Source: Microcaldota archaeon
Lineage (GTDB): Archaea; Micrarchaeota; Micrarchaeia; Anstonellales; Bilamarchaeaceae
Length of the DNA stretch: 16,740 nt
Reading direction: 5' to 3'
NCBI GenBank assembly: GCA_013425425.1
Contig: JACCLJ010000084.1
Span: 1 to 16,740 of the forward strand
The translations under genes were made by a program, and so were the position numbers. Positions 1-6,693 of this stretch are shown here, in pieces (the first letter of the stretch is position 1; the number at the start of each line of letters is the position of its first letter). The notes under the pieces were generated by a model that was not told the DNA's origin, ran no database searches, and saw nothing but the letters and a program-made list of their open reading frames with translations.

Positions 1-1
1 G

Positions 2-2365
2 TGGGAAAAAGGCCTCATGCACGAGGGGATATACGTTTTGCCTTACTGCTACCGGTGCGAGACGACGATGGCGAACTATGAGCTTGAATACGGGGAAGAG
101 ACGGATCCGAGCATTTTCGTGAAGTTCAGGCTCCACGACAGGGACAACGAGTTCCTCATAATATGGACGACCACGCCGTGGACGCTTGTGGCGAACATGG
201 GCGTGATGGCGCATCCGACATTTGCCTACGTGAAAGTCAGGGTCGATAACGAGATATGGTACCTTGCCAAGGAGAGGCTGGACCACCTGATGAACCTGCT
301 CGGGAAGAGTGCAACCGTTCTTGAGGAGATTCCCGGAAGGAAGATAAACGAATGGGAATACGAGCACCCGTTCCAGGACAGGATAAAGAAAAAGGCGGCT
401 AGAAAGGTCGTGCTCAGCGACGAGTACGTCATGCTCGAGGAGGGAAGCGGCTTCGTGCACACCGCGCCAGGCCACGGCATCGAGGATTTCATAATCGGGA
501 GGAGATATGAGATCGAGGCGTTCTGCCCGGTGGATTCCACGGGCAATTACACGGGCGAAGCCGGAGAGATGTTTGCCGGAAAGAACGTGAGGGAAGCGAA
601 CCCGATGATAATCGAGCTGCTCAGGGAGAACGGCTCGCTCGTTTACGAGGAGAGGCTGAAGCACAGGTATCCCCACTGCTGGAGGTGCAAGACCCCGCTC
701 ATATTCATAACGACAAAACAGTGGTTCATATCCGTTTCAAAGATAAAGGAGAGGATGATGGCCGAGATAGACAAGACGGAATGGCACCCCGATTTCGCGA
801 GGGAGAGGTTCAAGGAATTCGTTTCGAACGCGCCGGACTGGTGCATATCCAGGCAGAGATACTGGGGAATACCGCTGCCCATATGGAGATGCGGAAAAAA
901 GGAATGCGGGAAGATAAAGGTCATAGGCTCGAAGGATGAGATTCCGAAGGTGAAGGAGCTCCACAGGCCGTACATAGATGAAGTGGAGCTTGGATGCGAA
1001 TGCGGCGGAAGCATGAAGAGGATTCCGGATGTGCTGGACGTCTGGTTCGATTCCGGCAACGCAATATGGGCGTCGCTTGATAACGGCGAGAGGAAGAGAT
1101 ACGGCGAGGTCGCCGACCTGATAATAGAAGGGCAGGACCAGATAAGGGGATGGTTCTATTCGCTTCTGGGCTCGGGGCTCGTAAGAAATGACGGAACCCC
1201 GTACAGGAGGCTGCTCATGCACGGATTTTTCGTTGATGAGCATGGCGAGAAGATGAGCAAATCGTTGGGCAATTTCGTTCCGCTCGAGGACATAATAGAG
1301 AAATACGGCGCCGACACATTCAGGATGTGGGGGCTGAGCAGCACCATCTGGGACGAGCTCAAGTTCAGCTGGGATGACATGAAGAAATGCAGCTCGGACC
1401 TCAACATAGCCCTGAACCTGACGGTTTTCCTGGAAAGATTCTACCCCAAGAAGAGGATAGGGGAGGCCGAACTGGACGAGGCTGACAAGTGGGTGATAAG
1501 CAGGCTGAACAACACCATAAAGGAATACCGCCAGGCATTCGAAAACACCGAGCCGAACAAGGGAATCAAGGCGATGCGCACATTTATCACCGAGGACTTC
1601 AGCAGGTTCTACATGAAGATAGCGAAGGACAGGATAGCGAAGGGGAACAATCCGGAAGGCGCGCTTTATACCATATACACCGTGCTCCTGAAGTCGCTTG
1701 TCATGCTTGCACCGGTATCGCCTTTCATATCCGAATACCTTTACCTTAGGTTTTTCAGCGCGCACGAGAAGGAAGAATCGCTGTCGCTCGTGGGAATGGT
1801 GAGGGGGGAGGAGGGGAGGATAAACAACGTCGCCGAGAAGCAGATGGATGTCATAAAGGAGATAACCTCCTCGGCCCTGCTGGCGAGGCAGAGTGCGGCG
1901 ATAAAGACGAGATGGCCCATAAGGACGCTGTACATTGAGAGCAAATCCCACGAGATCATGGATGCCGTCAGGGCATTCGGGAAAATCCTGAATATGATGG
2001 TAAACGCAAAGGACGTGGCCGTTGTGGAGGAGATGCCCGGCGGCAAGTTCTCATCGTGCGACTTTTCGAACGGAAAGGTGCATATAGACATGAAAATAGA
2101 CGAGGAGCTTTATGAGGAGGGCATGATGAGCGAGGTGAAGAGGAGGGTGCAGAACCTCAGGAAGACCGAAAACCTTCTCGAAAAGGATGCCATAAGCATT
2201 TATATCGACGCCGAAAAGGAGATAGAGGCGATAGTCAGGAAAAACGAGGATGCGCTTATGAAGGGCGTGAATGCGAAGAAGATAGAATTCAAAGGCGTTG
2301 AAAACATGAAAGAGGACGAGATTGACGGCAGGGAAGTGAAGCTCGCCATAAAGAGGGTGAAATGA
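2..2365 (+). CDS. ileS: Isoleucyl-tRNA synthetase, 5'-truncated by window edge
   Basis: Cytoplasmic class I synthetase that charges tRNA-Ile with isoleucine. The frame is open to the left edge, so the visible 787 residues are the C-terminal part of a protein usually near 1050 residues; the HIGH motif lies outside the window. Visible in order: the Cys pair PYCYRC at local residues 14-19; editing-domain (CP1) motifs TTTPWT (near 170-187) and GFVHTAPGHG (near 450-480), expected to clear mischarged valine; Cys-rich segments HCWRCKTP, CGKKECGK and CECGG that could bind zinc; DVWFDSG; GQDQIRGWFYSLL; and the catalytic loop KMSKS at 1250-1264. A helical anticodon-binding domain and a charged C-terminal domain follow. 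The TGA stop is directly followed by the GTG start of pth2, so the two are probably cotranscribed. No frameshift or missing key residue is seen in the visible part. Confidence 0.98.
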   Translation, partial: WEKGLMHEGIYVLPYCYRCETTMANYELEYGEETDPSIFVKFRLHDRDNEFLIIWTTTPWTLVANMGVMAHPTFAYVKVRVDNEIWYLAKERLDHLMNLLGKSATVLEEIPGRKINEWEYEHPFQDRIKKKAARKVVLSDEYVMLEEGSGFVHTAPGHGIEDFIIGRRYEIEAFCPVDSTGNYTGEAGEMFAGKNVREANPMIIELLRENGSLVYEERLKHRYPHCWRCKTPLIFITTKQWFISVSKIKERMMAEIDKTEWHPDFARERFKEFVSNAPDWCISRQRYWGIPLPIWRCGKKECGKIKVIGSKDEIPKVKELHRPYIDEVELGCECGGSMKRIPDVLDVWFDSGNAIWASLDNGERKRYGEVADLIIEGQDQIRGWFYSLLGSGLVRNDGTPYRRLLMHGFFVDEHGEKMSKSLGNFVPLEDIIEKYGADTFRMWGLSSTIWDELKFSWDDMKKCSSDLNIALNLTVFLERFYPKKRIGEAELDEADKWVISRLNNTIKEYRQAFENTEPNKGIKAMRTFITEDFSRFYMKIAKDRIAKGNNPEGALYTIYTVLLKSLVMLAPVSPFISEYLYLRFFSAHEKEESLSLVGMVRGEEGRINNVAEKQMDVIKEITSSALLARQSAAIKTRWPIRTLYIESKSHEIMDAVRAFGKILNMMVNAKDVAVVEEMPGGKFSSCDFSNGKVHIDMKIDEELYEEGMMSEVKRRVQNLRKTENLLEKDAISIYIDAEKEIEAIVRKNEDALMKGVNAKKIEFKGVENMKEDEIDGREVKLAIKRVK

Positions 2366-2716
2366 GTGTACAAGCAGGCGATAGTCGTGCGCGCGGATCT
2401 GAAGATGGGCAAGGGGAAGCTTGCCGCGCAATGCAGTCATGCATCGCTTTCGGCATTCAAAAAAGCCGAGCGGAGCAGCCCCGAAACCGTGAAAGCATGG
2501 GAAAGGGAGGGGCAGAAGAAGATAGTCCTGAAGGTGAATAGCGAGGGGGAACTTCTGGAATATTTCGAGCTTGCGAAGAGTGGGGGCGTGCCGTGCGAGC
2601 TGATACGCGATGCCGGGCACACACAGGTCGAAGCTGGCACCATAACCTGCTTCGGCGCAGGGCCATGGGATGAAGAAAAATTAGACAGGATATTCGGCAA
2701 ACTGAAACTCCTTTAG
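2366..2716 (+). CDS. pth2: Peptidyl-tRNA hydrolase, Pth2 family
   Basis: Cleaves the ester bond of peptidyl-tRNAs that drop off ribosomes and so recycles tRNA; cytoplasmic. The 116 residues match the full archaeal/eukaryotic Pth2 length. The N-terminal strand runs into the signature KMGKGKLAAQCSHAS (residues about 13-27), and the C-terminal core AGHTQVEAGT...GPW with a final KLKLL is typical of the family. I chose the GTG start because it lies immediately after the ileS stop, keeps the N-terminal strand YKQAIVVRADLKMGKGK, and has a GAGGGTGA Shine-Dalgarno-like run just upstream inside the ileS 3' end. The zero-base junction suggests translational coupling to ileS. A TATA-rich intergenic region follows the stop. 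Confidence 0.96.
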   Translation: MYKQAIVVRADLKMGKGKLAAQCSHASLSAFKKAERSSPETVKAWEREGQKKIVLKVNSEGELLEYFELAKSGGVPCELIRDAGHTQVEAGTITCFGAGPWDEEKLDRIFGKLKLL

Positions 2717-2725
2717 CCAGCCAAC

Positions 2726-2745
2726 GTTTATAAACATTTTATAAC
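2726..2745 (+). promoter_or_regulatory. TATA-rich promoter of the 2791 gene
   Basis: The palindromic GTTTATAAAC at 2726-2735 is followed by TTTTATAAC at 2737-2745. Either could serve as an archaeal TATA box, with transcription starting near 2756 or 2768. The A/T-rich stretch contrasts sharply with the coding flanks. It implies that the downstream gene is not simply read through from ileS-pth2. Confidence 0.6.
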
Positions 2746-2771
2746 ATACTAATTAATCATACTAGTTAATG
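2746..2771. repeat. Tandem 13-bp near-repeat at the presumed transcription start
   Basis: ATACTAATTAATC (2746-2758) is followed directly by ATACTAGTTAATG (2759-2771), with 11 of 13 positions identical. It sits just downstream of the TATA boxes, where an archaeal repressor would block initiation. Function as an operator is inference. Confidence 0.5.
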
Positions 2772-2790
2772 CTTTTCAGAGAGGAGCGGT

Positions 2791-3489
2791 ATGGGAGCCA
2801 ACGGAAACGGGAGAGGAAGGGAAATTTCAAGGCAGTTCGTTCATCGGGCTGAAAGCGACGAGCAGATCAGGAGAAGGGCGAGAAAGAACGCGCTCAAGGG
2901 CATATTCAGGAAAACCGCATCGGAAAGCGCGGCAAAAGTTTTCGGAAAACGTGCGCCGCAGGTCGACATAATACTGACAAAGGAAAACTGCACGAAAGAG
3001 ATAGCCGCCGGAGTGCTTAAGCTGTCCGGCTTCGCACCGGAAAAACTCCACGGGATGATGGAGAATTTTTTTAACAGCGTCAGGCTCAAGGACGGAGGAT
3101 TGAAGGGGGGCAGCCAGCTGGCATCGATGCTGGGCGAATTCGGCCCGCCAGTGAAGGAAAAAGCAATTGTATGCGCAATCGAACTCCTTATGGCAACCGA
3201 AGACGAAACGCTTGTCCGCGAATTTGTGACGGCCATCGGAAAAACAGATCCGATGCAGGCCATCACCGTGCTGGATGGCATGAACAAGATCGCCTCGATA
3301 GATTACATACACACCATGAAGGCATGCGCGGAAGGATTCGTAAAAGAACCGGAAAAGGCGGCATTGATGATAGGGAAAATATCGGGCAGAATCGGGGCAA
3401 GGCCGAGCGACCCCGGATGCCCGAAAGATGAGATGCTCTTCAGCGACATCGTTATTTTTGAAGTCGTCAAAGAGCAGCTTAATCTGTAA
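2791..3489 (+). CDS. Hypothetical helical protein (possible HEAT/ARM-like repeats)
   Basis: I do not recognise this 232-residue protein. The first 45 residues are strongly basic and Arg-rich (RQFVHRAESDEQIRRRARKN), which would suit contact with nucleic acid or a ribosome. The remainder looks wholly alpha-helical. It has short amphipathic helices suggesting degenerate HEAT-like repeats, for example around residues 110-150 and 155-200. There is no signal peptide or membrane segment. The start is well supported: a GAGAGGAG ribosome-binding site ends a few bases before the ATG, and a TATA-rich promoter with a tandem repeat lies upstream. The TAA stop is immediately adjacent to the stop of the convergent HTH regulator gene. 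Codon use matches the neighbours, so there is no sign of transfer. Confidence 0.85.
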   Translation: MGANGNGRGREISRQFVHRAESDEQIRRRARKNALKGIFRKTASESAAKVFGKRAPQVDIILTKENCTKEIAAGVLKLSGFAPEKLHGMMENFFNSVRLKDGGLKGGSQLASMLGEFGPPVKEKAIVCAIELLMATEDETLVREFVTAIGKTDPMQAITVLDGMNKIASIDYIHTMKACAEGFVKEPEKAALMIGKISGRIGARPSDPGCPKDEMLFSDIVIFEVVKEQLNL

Positions 3490-4179
3490 TCATATCTTGT
3501 TCAGGGCGCCCTTTATTTCCTCTACCGGCATCCTGGTTATTATCATCGGTATCCTCTCCTTTTCGGAGATTTTCACCGCGAGCTTGTCTATTTTTGCCGG
3601 GTCCATGTTGTGCAGCACGATCGCAGAGGGCTTTGAGGGGCTGACCCTCACGACGACAAACGGACTTCTTCCCGTGCTCACTCCCATGAAAATGAACGCG
3701 CGCTCGTTGACGTTGCCGTAAAGGTTCTGGAAATAGGAGAATGGCATGTCGAGTATGACCTTTATGCTGTCTATGAGGGTGTAGCCGTAAATCCTCTTCG
3801 ATTCCACAAGGTCCTCGTTCGTCATGACCCTGCCTTTTATGAGGCTGATGAAGTCCTTGAGCGATATGCTTCTCGCGAATTCGTGCACCTCGAAGAAATC
3901 ACCCACGGGCTTTTCCTTTTCGGCGAATTTCTGGGTGATCAAGCCGCCCTTTGCCTTGTCTATTTCGAAAAGGGCGTTGACGAAGCGCCTTACGACCGCC
4001 GTTCCGGGCGATTTCCTCCGGTTGCCTTCATAATCGCTGATAGTGGATACCGTGATGCCGAGGTATTTGGCGAGCTCGACCTGGCTCATGCCGAATATTT
4101 CCCTCCACTTCCTCATGGTCGCGCCGGCATCCTCTGAAAGCGATATCTCTCCGGCTATTTCCATTTTTATTTTGTCCAT
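3490..4179 (-). CDS. HTH transcriptional regulator, COG1709-like
   Basis: Predicted cytoplasmic DNA-binding regulator of 229 residues. An N-terminal XRE/Cro-type helix-turn-helix spans about residues 20-75: MRKWREIFGMSQVELAKYL, then the recognition helix region TVSTISDYEGNRRK, then an R-rich third part. The preceding IAGEISLSEDAGATMRKW resembles the archaeal COG1709 family of predicted regulators; the family name is from memory. The C-terminal half (about 110-229) is mixed alpha/beta with VVRVSPSKPSAIVLHNM and may be a ligand or dimerisation domain. The ATG has an AGGTGG ribosome-binding site (4187-4192) seven bases upstream. Its own TATA box lies at about 4215-4224 with an imperfect inverted repeat just beyond, compatible with autoregulation. 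The target genes cannot be told from the sequence. Confidence 0.88.
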   Translation of the reverse strand: MDKIKMEIAGEISLSEDAGATMRKWREIFGMSQVELAKYLGITVSTISDYEGNRRKSPGTAVVRRFVNALFEIDKAKGGLITQKFAEKEKPVGDFFEVHEFARSISLKDFISLIKGRVMTNEDLVESKRIYGYTLIDSIKVILDMPFSYFQNLYGNVNERAFIFMGVSTGRSPFVVVRVSPSKPSAIVLHNMDPAKIDKLAVKISEKERIPMIITRMPVEEIKGALNKI

Positions 4180-4214
4180 GAATAGTCCACCTGTTTATAT
4201 ATGATTAAGACAAG

Positions 4215-4224
4215 TGTTTAAATA
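4215..4224 (-). promoter_or_regulatory. TATA box of the HTH regulator gene
   Basis: On the minus strand this reads CTATTTAAAC, preceded by AACC as a possible BRE. A start about 25 nt downstream (near 4195) gives a 16-nt leader that includes the AGGTGG site. A second A/T run, CATATATAAAC at about 4193-4203, is too close to the ATG to produce a transcript with the complete gene. Confidence 0.5.
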
Positions 4225-4242
4225 GGTTACGACTATCGTACC
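4225..4242. promoter_or_regulatory. Imperfect inverted repeat upstream of the HTH regulator promoter
   Basis: GGTTACG (4225-4231), spacer ACTAT, then CGTACC (4237-4242). The arms pair as GGT(T)ACG with CGTACC. It overlaps the BRE side of the presumed TATA box, where an activator or autoregulator could bind. The repeat is short, so it may be chance. Confidence 0.3.
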
Positions 4243-4251
4243 TCGCTGGCC

Positions 4252-4283
4252 AAAGAAAAGAAAAAATAAAAGAATAAAAAGAA
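4252..4283 (-). terminator. T-rich terminator after the ribosomal protein operon
   Basis: Directly after the P1 stop, the minus strand carries repeated T tracts (TTCTTTTTATTCTTTTATTTTTTCTTTTCTTTG in two adjoining pieces). Such pyrimidine/T runs without a hairpin are the usual form of intrinsic archaeal termination signals. Confidence 0.65.
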
Positions 4284-4601
4284 TCAGCCGAAGAGGCTCG
4301 CAAGGCCTGCTGCCGCCTGCTCGTCTTTCTTTCCTTCGTCTTCCTTCTTCTCCTCTTTCTTTGCTTCCCCGCCTGCCGCTGCCGCAGGTGCCGCTGCAGG
4401 AGCCGCTGCCGCCATGGCAACGTTCTTCAGAAGGTCCTCGAAGTTGACGTCCTTTATGGCGTCGGCAAGAACCTTCGCCCTCGCTTCGTCAACAGCCGCG
4501 CCGCTTGCGTGGACTACCTTGACGATGCTTTCCTTCGTAACCTCCTTTCCCGCACCGTGCAGAAGAAGCACTGCATGCAAATATGGATCTACTTTTGTCA
4601 T
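4284..4601 (-). CDS. rpl12: Ribosomal stalk protein P1 (L12e-type)
   Basis: Acidic 50S stalk protein that dimerises, binds the L10 spine, and recruits GTPase translation factors. The 105 residues match the family length. The N-terminal helical dimerisation domain spans about residues 1-60 (PYLHAVLLLHGAGKEVTKES and ADAIKDVNFEDLLKN). An Ala-rich hinge (AAAAPAAAPAAAAGG) and a charged Lys/Glu segment follow, and the protein ends in GLASLFG, the tail that contacts elongation factors. It is the last gene of the L1-L10-P1 operon. Four bases separate it from the L10 stop, and GGGGTGA just before the ATG is a good ribosome-binding site. A T-rich terminator follows. Confidence 0.96.
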   Translation of the reverse strand: MTKVDPYLHAVLLLHGAGKEVTKESIVKVVHASGAAVDEARAKVLADAIKDVNFEDLLKNVAMAAAAPAAAPAAAAGGEAKKEEKKEDEGKKDEQAAAGLASLFG

Positions 4602-4605
4602 ATTT

Positions 4606-5508
4606 TCACCCCTCGTTTTTCTCCTCCGTTTTTTGTTCTGCGGGAGCGCTCTCCTTCGCCTGCACCTCGGAAAGGGCCTTGCCCTGCCTCAGTGCGGAAA
4701 GAAGGAGCTGGTCCATAGTGACTATGGTGTATAGCTCCCCGTTAACAGCTGCGTTTAACGCCTGCCTGAATGCCTCCTGAAGCAGATGCTCTGCGTTCAG
4801 GGAAGTCGGGTAACCGGCATTAACAGAAATGTTGAATGCATCCCTTATGGATGCCTGAAGGTCGGTGTTTAGGGTGTCTCCGATGTCGAGCAGGTCGCTC
4901 GCATAGATATACTCGCCGTCGAAACCGAAAACCAGCCTCGCCCTCGTCTCGAATGGCTTCACGCCGAGAGTCTGGAGCGCCTTTGCCTTTGCCACGGTTA
5001 TCTTTTCGCCTTTCTTGGCAATGACGCTCTCCTTTGCGACGATGATCTTTCCTCCCTTTATCTGCGCGTTGACCCCTCCGGCCTTAAGCTCGGAAAGCGC
5101 CGGGCCCGGCGGAAGGTCGGTTTCACCCTCGTGGACGATTATTTCGGAGATGGCTATCTCGTTTATTTTCGCCGGCCTTCTCTTTTTGTTGTCTTTAAGG
5201 AATTTGTTGAGATTGTATGGGGACCAGTTCGTGAGCGCCAGCGCGACCGGCCTGTCGCAGTCCGGAAGCCTTGCCGCAAGCTGGGCGTTCGAATGGAGCA
5301 CCCGCGTTATCACCGGTTTTTTCAGCACGAACACCTTTCCGCCATCCTCCCGTATCTTCCTCCTGAGGGACTGGAAGAGCGCATCCGGAAGCTTTTCGAG
5401 GCTGATGAGCGCGACCGTCTTGTAGCGCTTCAGCTCGTGCGTAACCTCCTTGACCTTTTCTATTTTTTCCTTGACCGCTTTCCTGTTAACATCAGCTTTG
5501 TATGCCAT
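4606..5508 (-). CDS. rpl10: Ribosomal protein L10 (archaeal P0/uL10)
   Basis: Scaffold of the 50S stalk: it binds 23S rRNA through the N-terminal domain and carries P1 dimers on C-terminal helices. The predicted length is 300 residues. Visible are the N-terminal RNA-binding fold (about 1-110), the archaeal/eukaryotic insertion domain (PPGPALSELKAGGVNAQI, KGGKIIVAKESVIAKKGEKI, LGVKPFETRARLVFGFDGEYIY), and a C-terminal helical spine (FNISVNAGYPTSLNAEHLLQEAFRQ). I chose the ATG at 5506-5508 over an in-frame TTG three codons upstream, because that TTG overlaps the end of L1. The gene starts five bases after the L1 stop. Oddly, the tail ends in EEKNEG and lacks a GLxxLFG-type ending such as the P1 tail next door. 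Confidence 0.95.
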   Translation of the reverse strand: MAYKADVNRKAVKEKIEKVKEVTHELKRYKTVALISLEKLPDALFQSLRRKIREDGGKVFVLKKPVITRVLHSNAQLAARLPDCDRPVALALTNWSPYNLNKFLKDNKKRRPAKINEIAISEIIVHEGETDLPPGPALSELKAGGVNAQIKGGKIIVAKESVIAKKGEKITVAKAKALQTLGVKPFETRARLVFGFDGEYIYASDLLDIGDTLNTDLQASIRDAFNISVNAGYPTSLNAEHLLQEAFRQALNAAVNGELYTIVTMDQLLLSALRQGKALSEVQAKESAPAEQKTEEKNEG

Positions 5509-5513
5509 GAGTA

Positions 5514-6149
5514 TCAACCCACTTTCACCGGCTTGCCCATCGTAAGCTTTATGTAAACCGATTTTATGTTGCCCTCGCCGCCTATCTTGCCCTTCACGGT
5601 TTCGTAAACGGTTTCCGCATTTTCAACGAGCTCGTCCGCAGACATGCTTTCCGTTCCGACGAATGCCTGGAGGACCGGAAGGTATTTGCCTTTCGTCGCA
5701 ACCCTTATGGATTTCTTGGAGCGCTCTATGAGGCCGCGCACGTCCCCGACAATCGGCGCCGGCAATTTTCCCCGTTTACCCAGGTACTGGCCGAGCGATT
5801 TTGCGACCTGCCCCATCAGGTTCGGCTGCGCAAGGATGAAATAGTTCTCTGCGATGTCCTTTACCTTCTTCGGGTCTGCGTATGAAGGCAGCGCCGCGGG
5901 CGGTATTATGAGGTCAGCACCGCCTTTTTTCGCCTGGTCGGCCAACGCCTCCTCGGCTATCACCGCGGCCTTAAGCTCCTTCCCCCCCTTTCCTTTCGGG
6001 AGGAGGATATCGACATTGACCCTGTTTTCGCTCTTCGAGAAATCCACGCCGCGCGCGTTTATTATTACCTCTACGCTCTGGATGAATTTTCTTTTCCCTT
6101 TTTCTTCAAGAGCCTTGTTGATGGCTTCTGCAAATTTTTTCTTGTCCAT
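5514..6149 (-). CDS. rpl1: Ribosomal protein L1 (uL1)
   Basis: Binds 23S rRNA to form the mobile L1 stalk that helps release E-site tRNA; in archaea it is also known to repress its own mRNA. The 211 residues are typical of archaeal L1. Recognisable segments are FIQSVEVIINARGVDFSK, NRVNVDILLPKGKG, LIIPPAALPSYADPKKVK, QPNLMGQVAKSLGQYLGKRG and the C-terminal VYETVKGKIGGEGNIKSVYI. I chose the ATG at 6147-6149, which has GGAGGG ten bases upstream; the in-frame TTG three codons earlier would leave that site only one base away. It is first in the operon before L10 and P1. The L11 gene often found upstream in archaea is absent here. The upstream leader has room for an L1 feedback site. Confidence 0.96.
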   Translation of the reverse strand: MDKKKFAEAINKALEEKGKRKFIQSVEVIINARGVDFSKSENRVNVDILLPKGKGGKELKAAVIAEEALADQAKKGGADLIIPPAALPSYADPKKVKDIAENYFILAQPNLMGQVAKSLGQYLGKRGKLPAPIVGDVRGLIERSKKSIRVATKGKYLPVLQAFVGTESMSADELVENAETVYETVKGKIGGEGNIKSVYIKLTMGKPVKVG

Positions 6150-6164
6150 GAGAATCAAGCCCTC

Positions 6165-6185
6165 CTACCGCCATTACGCTGGTAG
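6165..6185 (-). promoter_or_regulatory. Hairpin in the L1 mRNA leader
   Basis: On the minus strand CTACC (6185-6181) and GGTAG (6169-6165) can pair around an 11-nt loop, and GGAGGG, the ribosome-binding site, overlaps its 3' arm. The position suits feedback control of the operon by L1. Five base pairs is weak evidence on its own. Confidence 0.3.
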
Positions 6186-6215
6186 TCCGTTCGGGTGAGA
6201 AAAATATGCGGGCAT

Positions 6216-6228
6216 TGTTTTTTAAATG
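6216..6228 (-). promoter_or_regulatory. Promoter (TATA) of the L1-L10-P1 operon
   Basis: The minus strand reads ACATTTAAAAAACAA in this region. Starting about 25 nt downstream, near 6195, would give a leader of about 45 nt before the L1 ATG. It lies between the pilin-like gene's stop and L1, so the ribosomal operon is probably transcribed on its own. Confidence 0.5.
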
Positions 6229-6243
6229 TTGGGCGGAGCGCCT

Positions 6244-6693
6244 TCACTCCCTGCTTATCTCCACCTGCCCCCTGCTGCCCTCGTAAACGCTCGTTATGCG
6301 GAATCGCGCCCAGCCGTAGGCAGGCCCTTCCGCGAGCGTGCCCGCGTCCTTTATCGGGTATTTCACGACCTCGGATATTTCCGTCTCGCCCTCGATCGTC
6401 AGCAGCTTGAGCGTTATCTCCCCGCCGTTCCCGAAAGTCGCTGATTTGAGATAAACGATATCCTGCGGGATGTAAAGGTCGGTGTATATCGTGCTGTTCG
6501 TGCCCAGGCTGCCCACGGAATTCGCAAGATATGCAAGGCGGAATACGAGGAGCTCGGCCTGGTAGGCGGCGATCTGCTCGTTCGCCTCCGTCGCTTTGAA
6601 ATAAACCAGCGTAAGAAGCGGTATGAAAACAACCAGCACGAGGCCGACTATGACGAGAAGCTCCGTGCTCACCTGCCCTTTCTTCGAATTCAT
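6244..6693 (-). CDS. Class III signal peptide (pilin-like) protein
   Basis: Predicted extracellular or membrane-inserted pilin-like protein of 149 residues. The N-terminus MNSKKG/QVSTELL is a textbook archaeal class III signal: a basic stretch, Gly before the cut, then Q-x-S-x-E. A hydrophobic helix of about 20 residues (VIVGLVLVVFIPLLTLVYF) follows. The prepilin peptidase would cut after Gly6. The rest is beta-rich and ends without Cys. It could be a minor pilin or an adhesion or archaellum-related subunit; the exact role is not visible. Its ATG overlaps the TGA of the upstream CBS-domain gene as ATGA, so translation is probably coupled. That pairing with a CBS/hibernation-like protein is unexpected. 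Confidence 0.9.
   Translation of the reverse strand: MNSKKGQVSTELLVIVGLVLVVFIPLLTLVYFKATEANEQIAAYQAELLVFRLAYLANSVGSLGTNSTIYTDLYIPQDIVYLKSATFGNGGEITLKLLTIEGETEISEVVKYPIKDAGTLAEGPAYGWARFRITSVYEGSRGQVEISRE

Noticed and set aside
737..1951. 404-residue open frame on the minus strand
   Set aside because: It is antisense to ileS, whose motifs are intact throughout, and its Tyr/Leu/Arg-rich translation shows no domain. It arises from biased codon use.
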